A stretch of 64,000 nucleotides of DNA from Thermaurantimonas sp046299575 (GCF_046299575.1 NZ_JBKBHX010000003.1:1-64000), one strand, 5' to 3'; numbered from the stretch's first letter, positions 16,972-25,941 are shown. Program-made: numbers and translations. Notes: generated by a model not told the origin, from the sequence alone.

Positions 16972-17808
16972 TTACAAGAGATTAAGAGCGTGTTTTATAT
17001 ATGATTTAAAGAGTAAACGGATTTTTTTGTTGTTCGGTATGCGAATTCTTTTGTTGAGAATTTCAGCGGGAGGCAAGTTTTTAATTCTTTGAAACAGCTG
17101 GTAATAGTACACGTAAGCGACATAAACTCCCAGTCTGCTCGACTTGGGCAGCCTTCTAATGCCTTCAAAGCCAAGGGCAAAATCAATTTCGATGTCTTTT
17201 TCAATGGCTTGCTTGGTTTCGTAGTCAAACTGGCGCATATCTACGCCCGGAAAATACACTCTGCCAAGCTGAAAGTAGTCAGCATTTAAATCGCGCAAGA
17301 AGTTGATTTTCTGAAAAGCACTGCCGAGCTTCATAGCGTAATACTTCAGTTCTTCATATGCTTTTTGATCGCCCTCTACAAAAACTTTCAAGCACATCAG
17401 CCCAACTACTTCGGCCGATCCCAATATGTAGCGCTCATATTGTTTTTTGGTGTACGTGTGCTTGTAGAGGTCCATCTCCATACTTTGGAGAAACGTTTCG
17501 ATCAAATCGAGATCGATGTTGTATTTATTCACAACCTTTTGAAAGCTGTGAAGCACCGGATTTAGACTTATACCCTCATGTATGGCACGATAGGTATCTT
17601 CTTTAAAACGCATGAGCAGCGACTCTTTGTCGTAGTCGTGAAAGGTATCGACAATCTCATCTGCAAATCGCACAAAGCCATAAATTGCATAGATGGCGTC
17701 GTGAAATTTTTTGTCTAGAAAATAAATGCCCAACGAGAAGGAAGTAGAGTACTTTCGCGTGACCATTTTACTGGTCTTGAAGGCAATTTTATCAAATAGG
17801 TCTTTCAT
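16972..17808 (-). CDS. crtB: Phytoene synthase
   Basis: 278 aa. It joins two geranylgeranyl diphosphates into phytoene. The two aspartate-rich magnesium motifs are DEIVD (50-54) and DLNAD (173-177), and GSAFQKINFLRD and LGRVYFP are conserved. It lies 26 bases downstream of crtI. The protein is cytoplasmic and probably membrane associated. Confidence 0.96.
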   Translation of the reverse strand: MKDLFDKIAFKTSKMVTRKYSTSFSLGIYFLDKKFHDAIYAIYGFVRFADEIVDTFHDYDKESLLMRFKEDTYRAIHEGISLNPVLHSFQKVVNKYNIDLDLIETFLQSMEMDLYKHTYTKKQYERYILGSAEVVGLMCLKVFVEGDQKAYEELKYYAMKLGSAFQKINFLRDLNADYFQLGRVYFPGVDMRQFDYETKQAIEKDIEIDFALGFEGIRRLPKSSRLGVYVAYVYYYQLFQRIKNLPPAEILNKRIRIPNNKKIRLLFKSYIKHALNLL

Positions 17809-17834
17809 AGCAGGGTGGTATTTAAGTAGGGTTG

Positions 17835-19313
17835 TTAAACATAAGAAAAATTCATATCCTTCACCACTTCATTAGCCACCACCCATCCGGATATGAGTGA
17901 GGGAGGAACACCCGGCCCTGGCACTGTCAATTGCCCGGTGTAGTACAGATTGTGCAACTTTTTGTTTTTTAACGAGGGTTTTAAAATAGCCGTTTGCAGC
18001 AGTGTATTTGCCAGCCCGTACGCATTGCCTTTAAATGCGTTATAATCGTTGATAAAGTCGTTCATAGCATATGAACGCTTCACCACTACATATGGTCGTA
18101 TCTCCTGGCCAATGCGTTTTTCCAGTCGATCCATAACCACGTGATAGTACTTCTCACGCATTTGTTCACTGTCTTCCAAACCAGGCGCGAGCGGAATTAA
18201 AATCGTGAGATTTTCACAACCTTCGGGTGCAGTTTTTTCAGTTTTTGAAGTTACTGAAATGTAAAACAAGGGCTCTGTCGGCCATTGGGGCTTGCCGTAA
18301 ATTTCTTCTGCGTGCAGGGCAAAATCTCTGTCGAAAAACAATGTATGGTGAGGCAATCCTTCGATGCGCTTGTTCACTCCTAAGTAAAACAACAAGCTGC
18401 TCGGTGCCATCTTGCGGGTTTGCCAATATCTTTCTGAATAGTTGCGATATTTTTCGGGCAAGAGCTGTTGATCTACATGGTGATAATCGGCACCGGCCAC
18501 CACCACATCTGCATCATATCTATTATTTTCCGTCAGTACAGCTTTAATTTGGTTATTGGAAATTTCAAATGATTTAACCTCTTGATTGTAAAGTATTGTG
18601 ACACCCTTTTCTTCAGCCAGCGAAACGAGCGCCTTTACCACCGAATACATCCCCCCTTTTGGATACCAGGTGCCAAGTACTAAATCAGCGTAGTTCATCA
18701 GTGAGTAAAGAGCGGGAGTTTTCCATGCCCTTTCCCCCAGAAAAAGAACTGGAAATTCGAGGAGCTGTATAATGTATGGATCGTTGAAATAGCTTCGAAT
18801 GTGCTTGCTTATGTTAGTAAGAAGGTCCATTTTTAACAGACCTGTTAAGACTCGCCAGTCTGCAAATTCAAAAATGCTACGACCAGGTCTGTACACTAAG
18901 TCATTAATTCCTACCTCATACTTATAGGCTGCTTCTTTGAGAAATTTGTCGAGTTTGGCCGCGCTCCCGGGCTCACGATGCTCCATCCAATTTTTAAGCT
19001 TAGTAAGATCAGCAGGCACTTCCACTTCATCGTCTTTAAAAAAGACTTTATAAGCTGGATCTAATCGATATAATTCGTAATAATCTGAGACTTTCTTGCC
19101 AAATTTTGAAAAAAAAGCTTCAAAAACGTCGGGCATCCAATACCAAGATGGCCCTAAATCAAAGATGAATCCATCTTTCTGCCATTGCCGGGCTCTGCCC
19201 CCGGGCATGTTGTTTTTTTCCAAAAGAGTAACTTCATACCCTTTGTGCGCCAAAGAGATGGCTGCCGAAAGTCCTGCAAAACCACTTCCTATTACAACTG
19301 CTTTGTCTTTCAT
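17835..19313 (-). CDS. crtI: Phytoene desaturase (CrtI type)
   Basis: 492 aa FAD enzyme that desaturates phytoene toward lycopene. The dinucleotide motif VVIGSGFAGLSAA (7-19) is followed by LLEKNNMPGGRARQW. The C-terminal family signature reads YYTGQLTVPGPGVPPSLISG. It follows the sigma factor gene by 24 bases. No lycopene cyclase or carotene hydroxylase lies in the window, so the pathway must be completed elsewhere or stop at an acyclic carotenoid. Confidence 0.96.
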   Translation of the reverse strand: MKDKAVVIGSGFAGLSAAISLAHKGYEVTLLEKNNMPGGRARQWQKDGFIFDLGPSWYWMPDVFEAFFSKFGKKVSDYYELYRLDPAYKVFFKDDEVEVPADLTKLKNWMEHREPGSAAKLDKFLKEAAYKYEVGINDLVYRPGRSIFEFADWRVLTGLLKMDLLTNISKHIRSYFNDPYIIQLLEFPVLFLGERAWKTPALYSLMNYADLVLGTWYPKGGMYSVVKALVSLAEEKGVTILYNQEVKSFEISNNQIKAVLTENNRYDADVVVAGADYHHVDQQLLPEKYRNYSERYWQTRKMAPSSLLFYLGVNKRIEGLPHHTLFFDRDFALHAEEIYGKPQWPTEPLFYISVTSKTEKTAPEGCENLTILIPLAPGLEDSEQMREKYYHVVMDRLEKRIGQEIRPYVVVKRSYAMNDFINDYNAFKGNAYGLANTLLQTAILKPSLKNKKLHNLYYTGQLTVPGPGVPPSLISGWVVANEVVKDMNFSYV

Positions 19314-19337
19314 ATAGTGCGAAGCGATGAAACGTTT

Positions 19338-19841
19338 TTACCGGTAATCTTTTAAGCGCTCCATCATTTTCTTTCTGGCCAAGAATATTCTGCTCTTAAC
19401 AGTTCCGAGAGGTATATTCATAATTTCAGCGATCTCCTCGTACTTATATCCGTTATAATACATCATAAACGTTTCTAAATAAACTCGGTCGATGTCTTCA
19501 ATGCGCTTCATCAGATACTCCATATCTAAATTCTTATCAGAATATACCTCTTTATCTCTTGGTGATTGGCTTATAAAGAATTTGTTGTCTGTTTCGTCTA
19601 TAAAGGTATTTTGAAATTTCTTTTTGCGGTACTGGTTTATAAAGGTATTTTTCATAATTGTGTAGAGCCAACCCTTGATGTTGGTGCCCTCCTCATATTT
19701 ATCCTTGTTTTTAATTGCTTTAAAAAAAGTTTCCTGAATTAAGTCTTTGGCATCATCGATGTCCTTGGTGAGCTTCATGGCCAGCTGATGCAGGAATGAA
19801 CGATGTGATGATATCAGGTTAGTAAACTCAAGAGTTGACAT
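19338..19841 (-). CDS. ECF-type RNA polymerase sigma factor of the carotenoid operon
   Basis: 167 aa from ATG 19841; an upstream in-frame ATG at 19898 would add 19 residues that overlap the repeat-rich control region and do not look like sigma sequence. Region 2 has DDAKDLIQETFFKAI and GWLYTIMKNTFINQYR; region 4 has YEEIAEIMNIPLGTVKSRIFLARK. No anti-sigma gene is adjacent. In Bacteroidota such a factor often precedes crtI and crtB. It is probably the first gene of the operon and may be controlled by the CarH-like repressor encoded upstream. Confidence 0.92.
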   Translation of the reverse strand: MSTLEFTNLISSHRSFLHQLAMKLTKDIDDAKDLIQETFFKAIKNKDKYEEGTNIKGWLYTIMKNTFINQYRKKKFQNTFIDETDNKFFISQSPRDKEVYSDKNLDMEYLMKRIEDIDRVYLETFMMYYNGYKYEEIAEIMNIPLGTVKSRIFLARKKMMERLKDYR

Positions 19842-19872
19842 AGCATATTTGTTTATGTTTTTATGCAACAAA

Positions 19873-19935
19873 GTTAAACAAGGAATCCATTTAAACAAGA
19901 CTTTTGTTTAATTTTTTTCACCATTAATTAAACAA
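19873..19935 (-). promoter_or_regulatory. Cluster of four TTAAACAA repeats before the sigma factor gene
   Basis: Copies on the plus strand are GTTAAACAA (19873-19881), TTTAAACAA (19890-19898), ATTAAACAA (19927-19935) and one inverted copy TTGTTTAAT (19904-19912). The first two are spaced 17 bases apart. They lie 32-94 bases before the chosen sigma start. The same motif precedes the MerR-type gene. Proposed operator for that regulator; not proven. Confidence 0.55.
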
Positions 19936-20080
19936 ATATTGTATTTATTTGATAATTAGTGTAATAATTATTTATATGTATGTACAATTATAATAATTTT
20001 TTGGATAGCGTAGCAGGCTGAAGGCTCTTTTTAAAAAAAAATTTCTGAAAGCCTCAGATAAAACTTGAATTCGATGACTT

Positions 20081-20968
20081 TTAGAAAGAATCGCAGATCG
20101 ACTCTACCGTCGGATGGATGTGAAAACGCTCTTTATTTATCTGTAAATCAGATGAATTTTGTAATTGATACCCAGTAAAATGGAACCAACAATCGTTCTC
20201 ACCAAACAATTCATCCAGCTTTTTAATGTAGTCTTCTACTTCTTCTGAAAAAGGATTGGAAGTAAATATTGAAATAAAAAGGCGCCTGCCTGTTTTGTCA
20301 AAAAGTTCTTTTAAGTTCTCAGCCGGTACAGATTGTCCTAGGTAAAGTACTCGATAGCCTTTTTTCTTTAGATTGTAATAAATGTAGAGCAAACTTAGTT
20401 CATGGAGCTCGTTATCAGGTAAATACAATACTACAGGCTCAGTATTGGGCTTCGGCGTAACGATCATTTGGTCGATGGCCGCGAAGAGTTTTTGCTTAAT
20501 CAGGTTTGAAATAAAGTGTTCGTGAGCAATGGAAATTGAGTTTGTCTGCCACAATATGCCTATTTCGGCTATGAATTTGCCTAAAATTTGATTGAAAGTG
20601 ACGTCAGGGCCAAAGGTGAAAAAGCATTGACCTAATAGTTTATCAAAGTACTCTACATCGAAGTCAATCATGGCCATTTTTAGTCCATTGATTTGAGCTT
20701 CGTATTCTCCTCTGTAGCGGGAATATTCAAGTACTAATGCTTGGATTTCTTCGTTGCTGAGTTGTGAGATTTTGCTAATCTTAATACCTTTTTTTACTAA
20801 AACACTGATATTAAGAAGCTTTTTCAAATCGCTATCTAGGTAATAGCGAATATTTGTTTCTGTCCTTTTAGGAGTAATCAGCTTGTAACGTTGCTCCCAA
20901 ATCCGAATTGTATGAGCTTTAATTCCAGATAATTGTTCTAGATCTTTTATGGAATATCGATTGGTCAT
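20081..20968 (-). CDS. MerR-family regulator with CarH/LitR-like cobalamin-binding half
   Basis: 295 aa. An N-terminal MerR winged helix (about 1-70: YSIKDLEQLSGIKAHTIRIWEQRY) is joined to a four-helix cap and a B12-binding-like Rossmann domain. The CarH signature W-x9-E-H is present as W140, E150, H151. The ExHxxG motif reads ELHELS, keeping the axial-ligand histidine H189 but with Ser for Gly, and the later GG motif is TG. CarH and LitR bind adenosylcobalamin and release DNA on illumination. Located upstream of the sigma-crt operon. Light sensing is a strong inference from motifs; a cobalamin-free regulator is the alternative. Confidence 0.88.
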   Translation of the reverse strand: MTNRYSIKDLEQLSGIKAHTIRIWEQRYKLITPKRTETNIRYYLDSDLKKLLNISVLVKKGIKISKISQLSNEEIQALVLEYSRYRGEYEAQINGLKMAMIDFDVEYFDKLLGQCFFTFGPDVTFNQILGKFIAEIGILWQTNSISIAHEHFISNLIKQKLFAAIDQMIVTPKPNTEPVVLYLPDNELHELSLLYIYYNLKKKGYRVLYLGQSVPAENLKELFDKTGRRLFISIFTSNPFSEEVEDYIKKLDELFGENDCWFHFTGYQLQNSSDLQINKERFHIHPTVESICDSF

Positions 20969-21007
20969 TTAATAAACTACACACATTAATCCGACAAAAG
21001 TAATGGT

Positions 21008-21038
21008 GTTTAAATTTAAACTTTTAAAGGTTAAACAA
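21008..21038 (-). promoter_or_regulatory. Palindrome and TTAAACAA motif before the MerR-type gene
   Basis: A 14-bp perfect palindrome GTTTAAATTTAAAC (21008-21021) is followed by GTTAAACAA (21030-21038), the motif found four times before the sigma gene. The site starts 40 bases upstream of the regulator start, a fitting place for autoregulation. It could also affect the divergent sulfur cluster, which starts at 21230. Confidence 0.5.
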
Positions 21039-21229
21039 TTTAAATTCATTCAAAGTAACCTCTCAAAAGTTGAAATGTTGACGAAAACAAATAATTTTCT
21101 AAAACTTCTCATCTGTCACTTTCGATACTGATAAAAGTTAGCATTTAATGTGATAATTACTACTGCCCAAGTCTTTTAAAGAACCCGAATTTTGTTTACG
21201 AAAATTTAACAATTAAAAATGGTACGACT

Positions 21230-22651
21230 ATGGTAGTAGAACAGATTTATACCGGATGCCTCGCTCAAGGGGCATATTACATCGAAAGCGAAGGAGAAGC
21301 AGCTGTAATTGACCCACTTAGAGAAATACACCCCTACATCGAGAGAGCTGCAAAGTCGGGAGCACGAATTAAATATGTATTTGAGACCCACTATCACGCC
21401 GATTTCGTATCAGGGCACTTAGATTTAAGCAAAAAAACCGGTGCAAAGATCGTTCTCGGTCCGGTTTTGATCGAACCAGGATACGATGCTTACATTGCTA
21501 AAGATGGTGAAGAGTTCCAACTCGGTAAAGTTAAGATTCGCTTGATCCACACTCCCGGCCACACTATGGAGAGCAGCTGCTACTTGCTCATCGACGAAAA
21601 TGGCAAAGAGACAGCTCTCTTCACCGGCGATACTCTATTTATAGGTGATGTAGGTCGTCCTGACCTGGCACAAAAGGTAGTTGAAGACCTCACTCCAGAG
21701 AAGCTGGCTTCGCACCTGTATGATTCCATTCACAACAAGATTCTGCCACTCCCTGATCATCTGATCGTATATCCGGCACATGGAGCCGGCAGCCCCTGTG
21801 GTAAGAAGATGAGCAAAGAAACTTCTGATACACTAGGCAATCAAAAAAAGACAAACTATGCTCTCGATCCCTCCCTGACACGCGAACAATTCATCGCGAA
21901 GCTGCTCGACGGACTTACACCTCCGCCGGGTTACTTCCCTGCAAACGTGATCATGAACGTCAAGGGCTACGAGTCTATTGACAATGTGTTTGAAAAGGCC
22001 AAGAGAGCTCTCAAACCAAAAGAATTTGAAATCGTAGCTACTGAAACTCGTCCGGTAATATTGGATACTCGCAATGCCAATGATTTTGCTAAAGGACATA
22101 TCCCAAACTCAATTAATATTGGTCTCGATGGCAGCTTTGCCATCTGGGTGGGCACACTCATTCCTGATGTAACTACACCTTTGTTGCTCGTTTGTGACGA
22201 AGGCCATGAAGATGAGGCTATCACTCGCCTGGCTCGCGTTGGTTTTGACAATGTAGTTGGCTATCTAAAAGGCGGTATTGAAGCCTGGAAGAACGCGGGA
22301 TTTGAAATTGACACAGTTGAACAAGTTACCGCTGAAGAACTCGCTGAACTATACGCAAAAGAAGACATCAATATAGTAGATGTGCGCAAAAACAGCGAAT
22401 ACAACAGCGAGCACGTAGTAGAAGCTATGGTAGCTCCGCTCGACTATATCAACGACAGCATGAAGCTGCTCAACCCTGAAAAGAAATACTACATTCACTG
22501 CGCAGGTGGCTATCGCTCTATGGCGTTTATTTCCATATTAAAGAGTAGGGGCTACGACAAACTAGTGAATGTAATCGGTGGTTTTAAGGCAATGAAAGAA
22601 ACTGGAAAGTTTCGCGTAACAGATTACGTTTGCCCAACTTCCGAGTTATAA
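21230..22651 (+). CDS. CstB-like persulfide dioxygenase with two rhodanese domains (copy 1)
   Basis: 473 aa. The N-terminal metallo-beta-lactamase domain (1-250) has THYHAD (H54, H56, D58), TPGH (H111) and TGDT (D134), the iron ligands of ETHE1-type persulfide dioxygenases. C190 in SPCG matches the accessory cysteine of Staphylococcus CstB. A first rhodanese domain (about 265-360) has C322 but not the CxxxxR loop, so is probably non-catalytic. The second (about 365-470) has CAGGYR with C424. This is the CstB architecture, which oxidises persulfides and yields thiosulfate. First gene of the sulfur cluster. Confidence 0.9.
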   Translation: MVVEQIYTGCLAQGAYYIESEGEAAVIDPLREIHPYIERAAKSGARIKYVFETHYHADFVSGHLDLSKKTGAKIVLGPVLIEPGYDAYIAKDGEEFQLGKVKIRLIHTPGHTMESSCYLLIDENGKETALFTGDTLFIGDVGRPDLAQKVVEDLTPEKLASHLYDSIHNKILPLPDHLIVYPAHGAGSPCGKKMSKETSDTLGNQKKTNYALDPSLTREQFIAKLLDGLTPPPGYFPANVIMNVKGYESIDNVFEKAKRALKPKEFEIVATETRPVILDTRNANDFAKGHIPNSINIGLDGSFAIWVGTLIPDVTTPLLLVCDEGHEDEAITRLARVGFDNVVGYLKGGIEAWKNAGFEIDTVEQVTAEELAELYAKEDINIVDVRKNSEYNSEHVVEAMVAPLDYINDSMKLLNPEKKYYIHCAGGYRSMAFISILKSRGYDKLVNVIGGFKAMKETGKFRVTDYVCPTSEL

Positions 22652-22675
22652 TTATGTGATTTATTGAGATTTAAT

Positions 22676-22708
22676 AAAACCACTTGCCAAAAGTGCAAGT
22701 GGTTTTTT
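22676..22708 (+). terminator. Rho-independent terminator between the two CstB-like genes
   Basis: Arms AAAACCACTTGC (22676-22687) and GCAAGTGGTTTT (22695-22706) with a 7-base loop and a T run. It implies that the second copy and the genes after it have their own promoter. Confidence 0.85.
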
Positions 22709-22787
22709 CTATTTGTAACATAAGTACCAAAAACATGACATAAATCAGCCTGACATTTGCAATAGAAATTTTAAAACAATAAGAAGT

Positions 22788-24191
22788 ATGTTTTTCCAGC
22801 ACGTTTATGATAAAACTTTAGCACAAGCCAGCTATGTAATCGGATGTCAGGCAGCAGGCGTAGCTGCAGTAATTGATCCTCGCAGAGATGTAGACGTATA
22901 TCTTGAAATTGCAAAAGCCAACAAGTTAAAGATTACCCACATCTTCGAAACACATATTCACGCCGATTTCCTTTCCGGAAGCCGTGAATTAGCACACCTA
23001 ACCGGAGCTCAGATCTACCTGAGCGACGAAGGTGGAGCCGACTGGCAATATCAGTTTCCTCACATCGGGCTCAAAGATGGAGATGAGGTAATGGTAGGCA
23101 ATCTGAAAATCAAAGTGATGCATACTCCAGGTCATACACCTGAGCACATCAGCTTCTTACTAACCGATACTCCTGCTAGCCCTGAGCCTGTAATGATTTT
23201 TACCGGTGACTTCGTATTCGTAGGTGATATCGGAAGACCTGACCTGCTCGAAAAAGCCGCCGGACAAACTGGTACACAACGTGCCGGAGCTGAACAAATG
23301 TTTGAATCACTTAAAAAGTTTGCAGCTCTTCCAGACTTTGTACAAGTATGGCCCGGCCATGGTGCAGGTTCAGCCTGTGGTAAAGCCCTCGGTGCAGTAC
23401 CCAGCTCAACTGTAGGTTATGAGAAAATGCGCAACTGGGCATTCCGCTACATGAACGATAAAGAAGGGTTTATAAGCTATCTGTTGGCCGATCAACCCGA
23501 GCCTCCCCGCTATTTCGCAATGATGAAAAAGCTCAACAAAGTAGAAAGAGCCCTGGTAACCGAAGTTCCAAAATTTAAAAAGCTGAGCGACAGTGAATTT
23601 ATGGAGGCTTTCAATCAGGGAACTCCTTTGATTGATACCCGCAATAAGGTTGATTTTGCCAAAGGCTTCATACCTGGTAGCATTAACATTCAAAACAATA
23701 ACTCTCTGGCTACCTGGGCAGGTTGGTATCTTGACTATGACAAGCCTTTCATGCTGCTGGCTGCTGAAGATCAACTCGAAGATATCGCTCGCAAGCTGAT
23801 GCGAATCGGCCTCGACAATGTAAAAGGATACATCGATTCTACAGAACCCTTCACAAAAAATGGAGGCAAACTGGCAACCGTTGAGTTTGTAGACAAAGAA
23901 GAATTAAAGAAACTGCTCTCTTCTAATAACATTCAAGTTGTTGACCTGCGTGGTGCCAGCGAATACAAATCAGGCCACATCAAAGGTGCTGACCATGTAT
24001 TTGTAGGAACTCTTCCCAATAATCTCGAAAAAATCAAAAAAGATAAAAAGGTTATTATCCATTGCCAAGGAGGTGACAGAGCGTCAATCGGCTACTCACT
24101 GCTCACCAAATATGGATTTAACAACATCGTAAACTACTCTCCGGGCATCAACGAATGGGCTGCTGCCGGCGAAGAGTTAGTTTTTGAATAA
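22788..24191 (+). CDS. CstB-like persulfide dioxygenase with two rhodanese domains (copy 2)
   Basis: 467 aa. Same order as copy 1: dioxygenase domain with H56, H58, D60 (THIHAD), H116 (TPGH), D141 (TGDF), H191 and the CstB-type C197 (GSACGK); a first rhodanese-like domain whose active loop reads LLAAEDQ and has no cysteine; and a C-terminal rhodanese with CQGGDR (C426). The two copies are clearly diverged, so the duplication is old and the products may differ in persulfide preference (low-molecular-weight versus protein). A TauE/SafE exporter gene follows, as in the staphylococcal cst operon. Confidence 0.9.
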   Translation: MFFQHVYDKTLAQASYVIGCQAAGVAAVIDPRRDVDVYLEIAKANKLKITHIFETHIHADFLSGSRELAHLTGAQIYLSDEGGADWQYQFPHIGLKDGDEVMVGNLKIKVMHTPGHTPEHISFLLTDTPASPEPVMIFTGDFVFVGDIGRPDLLEKAAGQTGTQRAGAEQMFESLKKFAALPDFVQVWPGHGAGSACGKALGAVPSSTVGYEKMRNWAFRYMNDKEGFISYLLADQPEPPRYFAMMKKLNKVERALVTEVPKFKKLSDSEFMEAFNQGTPLIDTRNKVDFAKGFIPGSINIQNNNSLATWAGWYLDYDKPFMLLAAEDQLEDIARKLMRIGLDNVKGYIDSTEPFTKNGGKLATVEFVDKEELKKLLSSNNIQVVDLRGASEYKSGHIKGADHVFVGTLPNNLEKIKKDKKVIIHCQGGDRASIGYSLLTKYGFNNIVNYSPGINEWAAAGEELVFE

Positions 24192-24247
24192 TCTAATGTT
24201 GGGTAAGGCCTATGGGCCTTACCTCTTCTTTCCTACAAACAACCACA

Positions 24248-25048
24248 ATGGAAATCTTAGGCTATATAGCATCAATACTGATTGGAGTTTCTCTCGGCCT
24301 CATCGGCGGTGGTGGAAGTATTCTCACAGTTCCGGTTTTAGTATATCTGCTTCAAGTAGAGCCGGTGGCAGCTACCGCATATTCACTTTTCATTGTAGGT
24401 CTGACTAGTGCTATCGGTTCGTACACCTATTTCAAAAATCAACTTGTAAATGTTCGTACAGCTATAGTATTTGGTATCCCATCCATCGTAGCTGTATTCG
24501 CAACCAGGGCCTACATAGTGCCAGCTATACCGAAGGAGGTGTTTGCCATAGGCGATTTTGTTGTGACCAAAAGTCTTCTTCTAATGCTGCTCTTTGCAGT
24601 TTTAATGATTGCTGCATCCTACAGCATGATCAAAAAAGACAATCCTGGTAAACTAGGTAATGATGAAACCGGAAAACAAGATTTCAATTATCCGCTCATA
24701 CTCCTCGAAGGCACAGTAGTAGGCATTCTTACAGGTATGGTGGGTGCAGGTGGTGGATTCCTCATTATACCAGCGCTTGTAGTACTCAGTAAGTTACCAA
24801 TGAAAGAAGCCGTAGGTACTTCACTGGTAATAATCGCAGCTAAATCGCTCATTGGCTTCTTCGGAGAAAGTAGTGAAACACCAATGAATTGGCCACTGAT
24901 ACTGATGGTATCGGGTATGGCTATCGTTGGAATTCTCATTGGCAGTGCACTTTCAAAAAAGATCGACGGAAAAAAACTTAAACCTGCCTTTGGCTGGTTT
25001 GTGCTCGTCATGGGCATCTACATCATTTTAAAAGAAACAATAAAATAA
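24248..25048 (+). CDS. TauE/SafE family sulfite or sulfonate exporter
   Basis: 266 aa from ATG 24248; an upstream in-frame ATG adds a non-hydrophobic tail and is unlikely. About eight membrane segments, with two family repeats marked by LGLIGGGGSILTVPVL and LTGMVGAGGGFLIIPALV. Members move sulfite, sulfoacetate or similar anions. Beside persulfide dioxygenases, which release sulfite, export of sulfite or thiosulfate is the likely task. Cotranscribed with CstB-like copy 2 (56 bases) and the rhodanese genes. Confidence 0.9.
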   Translation: MEILGYIASILIGVSLGLIGGGGSILTVPVLVYLLQVEPVAATAYSLFIVGLTSAIGSYTYFKNQLVNVRTAIVFGIPSIVAVFATRAYIVPAIPKEVFAIGDFVVTKSLLLMLLFAVLMIAASYSMIKKDNPGKLGNDETGKQDFNYPLILLEGTVVGILTGMVGAGGGFLIIPALVVLSKLPMKEAVGTSLVIIAAKSLIGFFGESSETPMNWPLILMVSGMAIVGILIGSALSKKIDGKKLKPAFGWFVLVMGIYIILKETIK

Positions 25049-25060
25049 ATTCCTACAAAT

Positions 25061-25348
25061 ATGACAGAGACAATAAATCTCAAAGAAATCATCAACCAGG
25101 AAGGCACCCTTTTGGTAGATGTACGAAGTCCAAATGAATTTATGGAAGGTTCTGCTCGCAATGCGATCAACATTCCTGTTGATCAGATTCCATACCACCT
25201 GTCTGAATTTCAAAACAGAGAGAATATCGTGGTATTCTGCCGCTCTGGAAACCGAAGCGAAATGGCTAAGCAAATGCTCACCAGCTACGGTATTAAAAAT
25301 GTGTATAATGCCGGTACATGGCAAGATGTTTTGAGAAATCAATATTGA
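25061..25348 (+). CDS. Single-domain rhodanese, cytoplasmic
   Basis: 95 aa with no signal peptide. VDVRSPNEF leads to the active loop FCRSGNRSEM (CxxxxR). Sulfane-sulfur transferase that could feed persulfide sulfur to the CstB-like enzymes. Twelve bases after the exporter gene and directly before an exported rhodanese, giving one on each side of the membrane. Confidence 0.92.
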   Translation: MTETINLKEIINQEGTLLVDVRSPNEFMEGSARNAINIPVDQIPYHLSEFQNRENIVVFCRSGNRSEMAKQMLTSYGIKNVYNAGTWQDVLRNQY

Positions 25349-25353
25349 TTGCG

Positions 25354-25698
25354 ATGAAAAAAATCATTTTCGCATCCATATTCACTTTGTTTGCAGTAGT
25401 AACTGCAATTGGTCAAATGCAGCAGGGTGAAATAGATTATCGCAAAGCACTTCTTGTTGATGTACGCACACCTCAGGAATTTGCTGAAGGCACAGCTAAA
25501 GGCGCCATTAACATTCCACTGCAGGAAATACAATCGCGTATCAATGAATTTAAAACAGATAAGCCGATTGTAGTTTTCTGCAGAAGTGGCGCCAGAAGTG
25601 CACGAGCCGAGCAAATACTAAAACAAAACGGGATCACAAACGTGATAAACGGCGGAACTTGGCTCGATGTTGATCGAAAGGTAAAAGGCCAGAAATAA
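25354..25698 (+). CDS. Single-domain rhodanese, periplasmic
   Basis: 114 aa from ATG 25354. A signal peptide (about 1-20, ending near AIGQ) precedes a compact rhodanese domain with VDVRTPQEF and active loop FCRSGARSAR. Similar to the preceding protein, suggesting duplication followed by gain of a signal sequence. Its likely role is sulfur transfer in the periplasm with the TsdA-like and DsrE-like proteins. A terminator follows 41 bases after the stop. Confidence 0.92.
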   Translation: MKKIIFASIFTLFAVVTAIGQMQQGEIDYRKALLVDVRTPQEFAEGTAKGAINIPLQEIQSRINEFKTDKPIVVFCRSGARSARAEQILKQNGITNVINGGTWLDVDRKVKGQK

Positions 25699-25739
25699 AC
25701 TGTAAAAAAGTTCTTTTCAAAGGATGTTTATAGATAAAA

Positions 25740-25766
25740 AGCCGGCTAAATGCCGGCTATTTTTTG
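25740..25766 (+). terminator. Rho-independent terminator after the rhodanese genes
   Basis: AGCCGGC (25740-25746), loop TAAAT, GCCGGCT (25752-25758), then ATTTTTT. It closes the unit copy 2 - exporter - two rhodaneses. The AT-rich stretch 25767-25941 should hold the promoter of the next unit, though no strong consensus stands out. Confidence 0.88.
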
Positions 25767-25941
25767 CATAAGTTTACATTTGAAAAGATTATGAATTAAT
25801 AAAGCTAATTTGCCCTTTAAAATTAATAAAATTGTTAACTTTTTTTAATAAAAGTAATATCTTAGCGAATTAGAGAAAATTATATGTCAATTATTAAAAT
25901 TAAACATTAAATCGAATTATTAAACTAAATATTTCAATACA

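Noticed and set aside
19842..20080. Small gene or RNA between the sigma and MerR-type genes
   Set aside because: Very AT-rich, with repeats of TTAAACAA but no coding frame or stable structure; treated as control region.
22652..22787. Riboswitch between the two CstB-like genes
   Set aside because: The only clear structure is a standard terminator; no known aptamer pattern.
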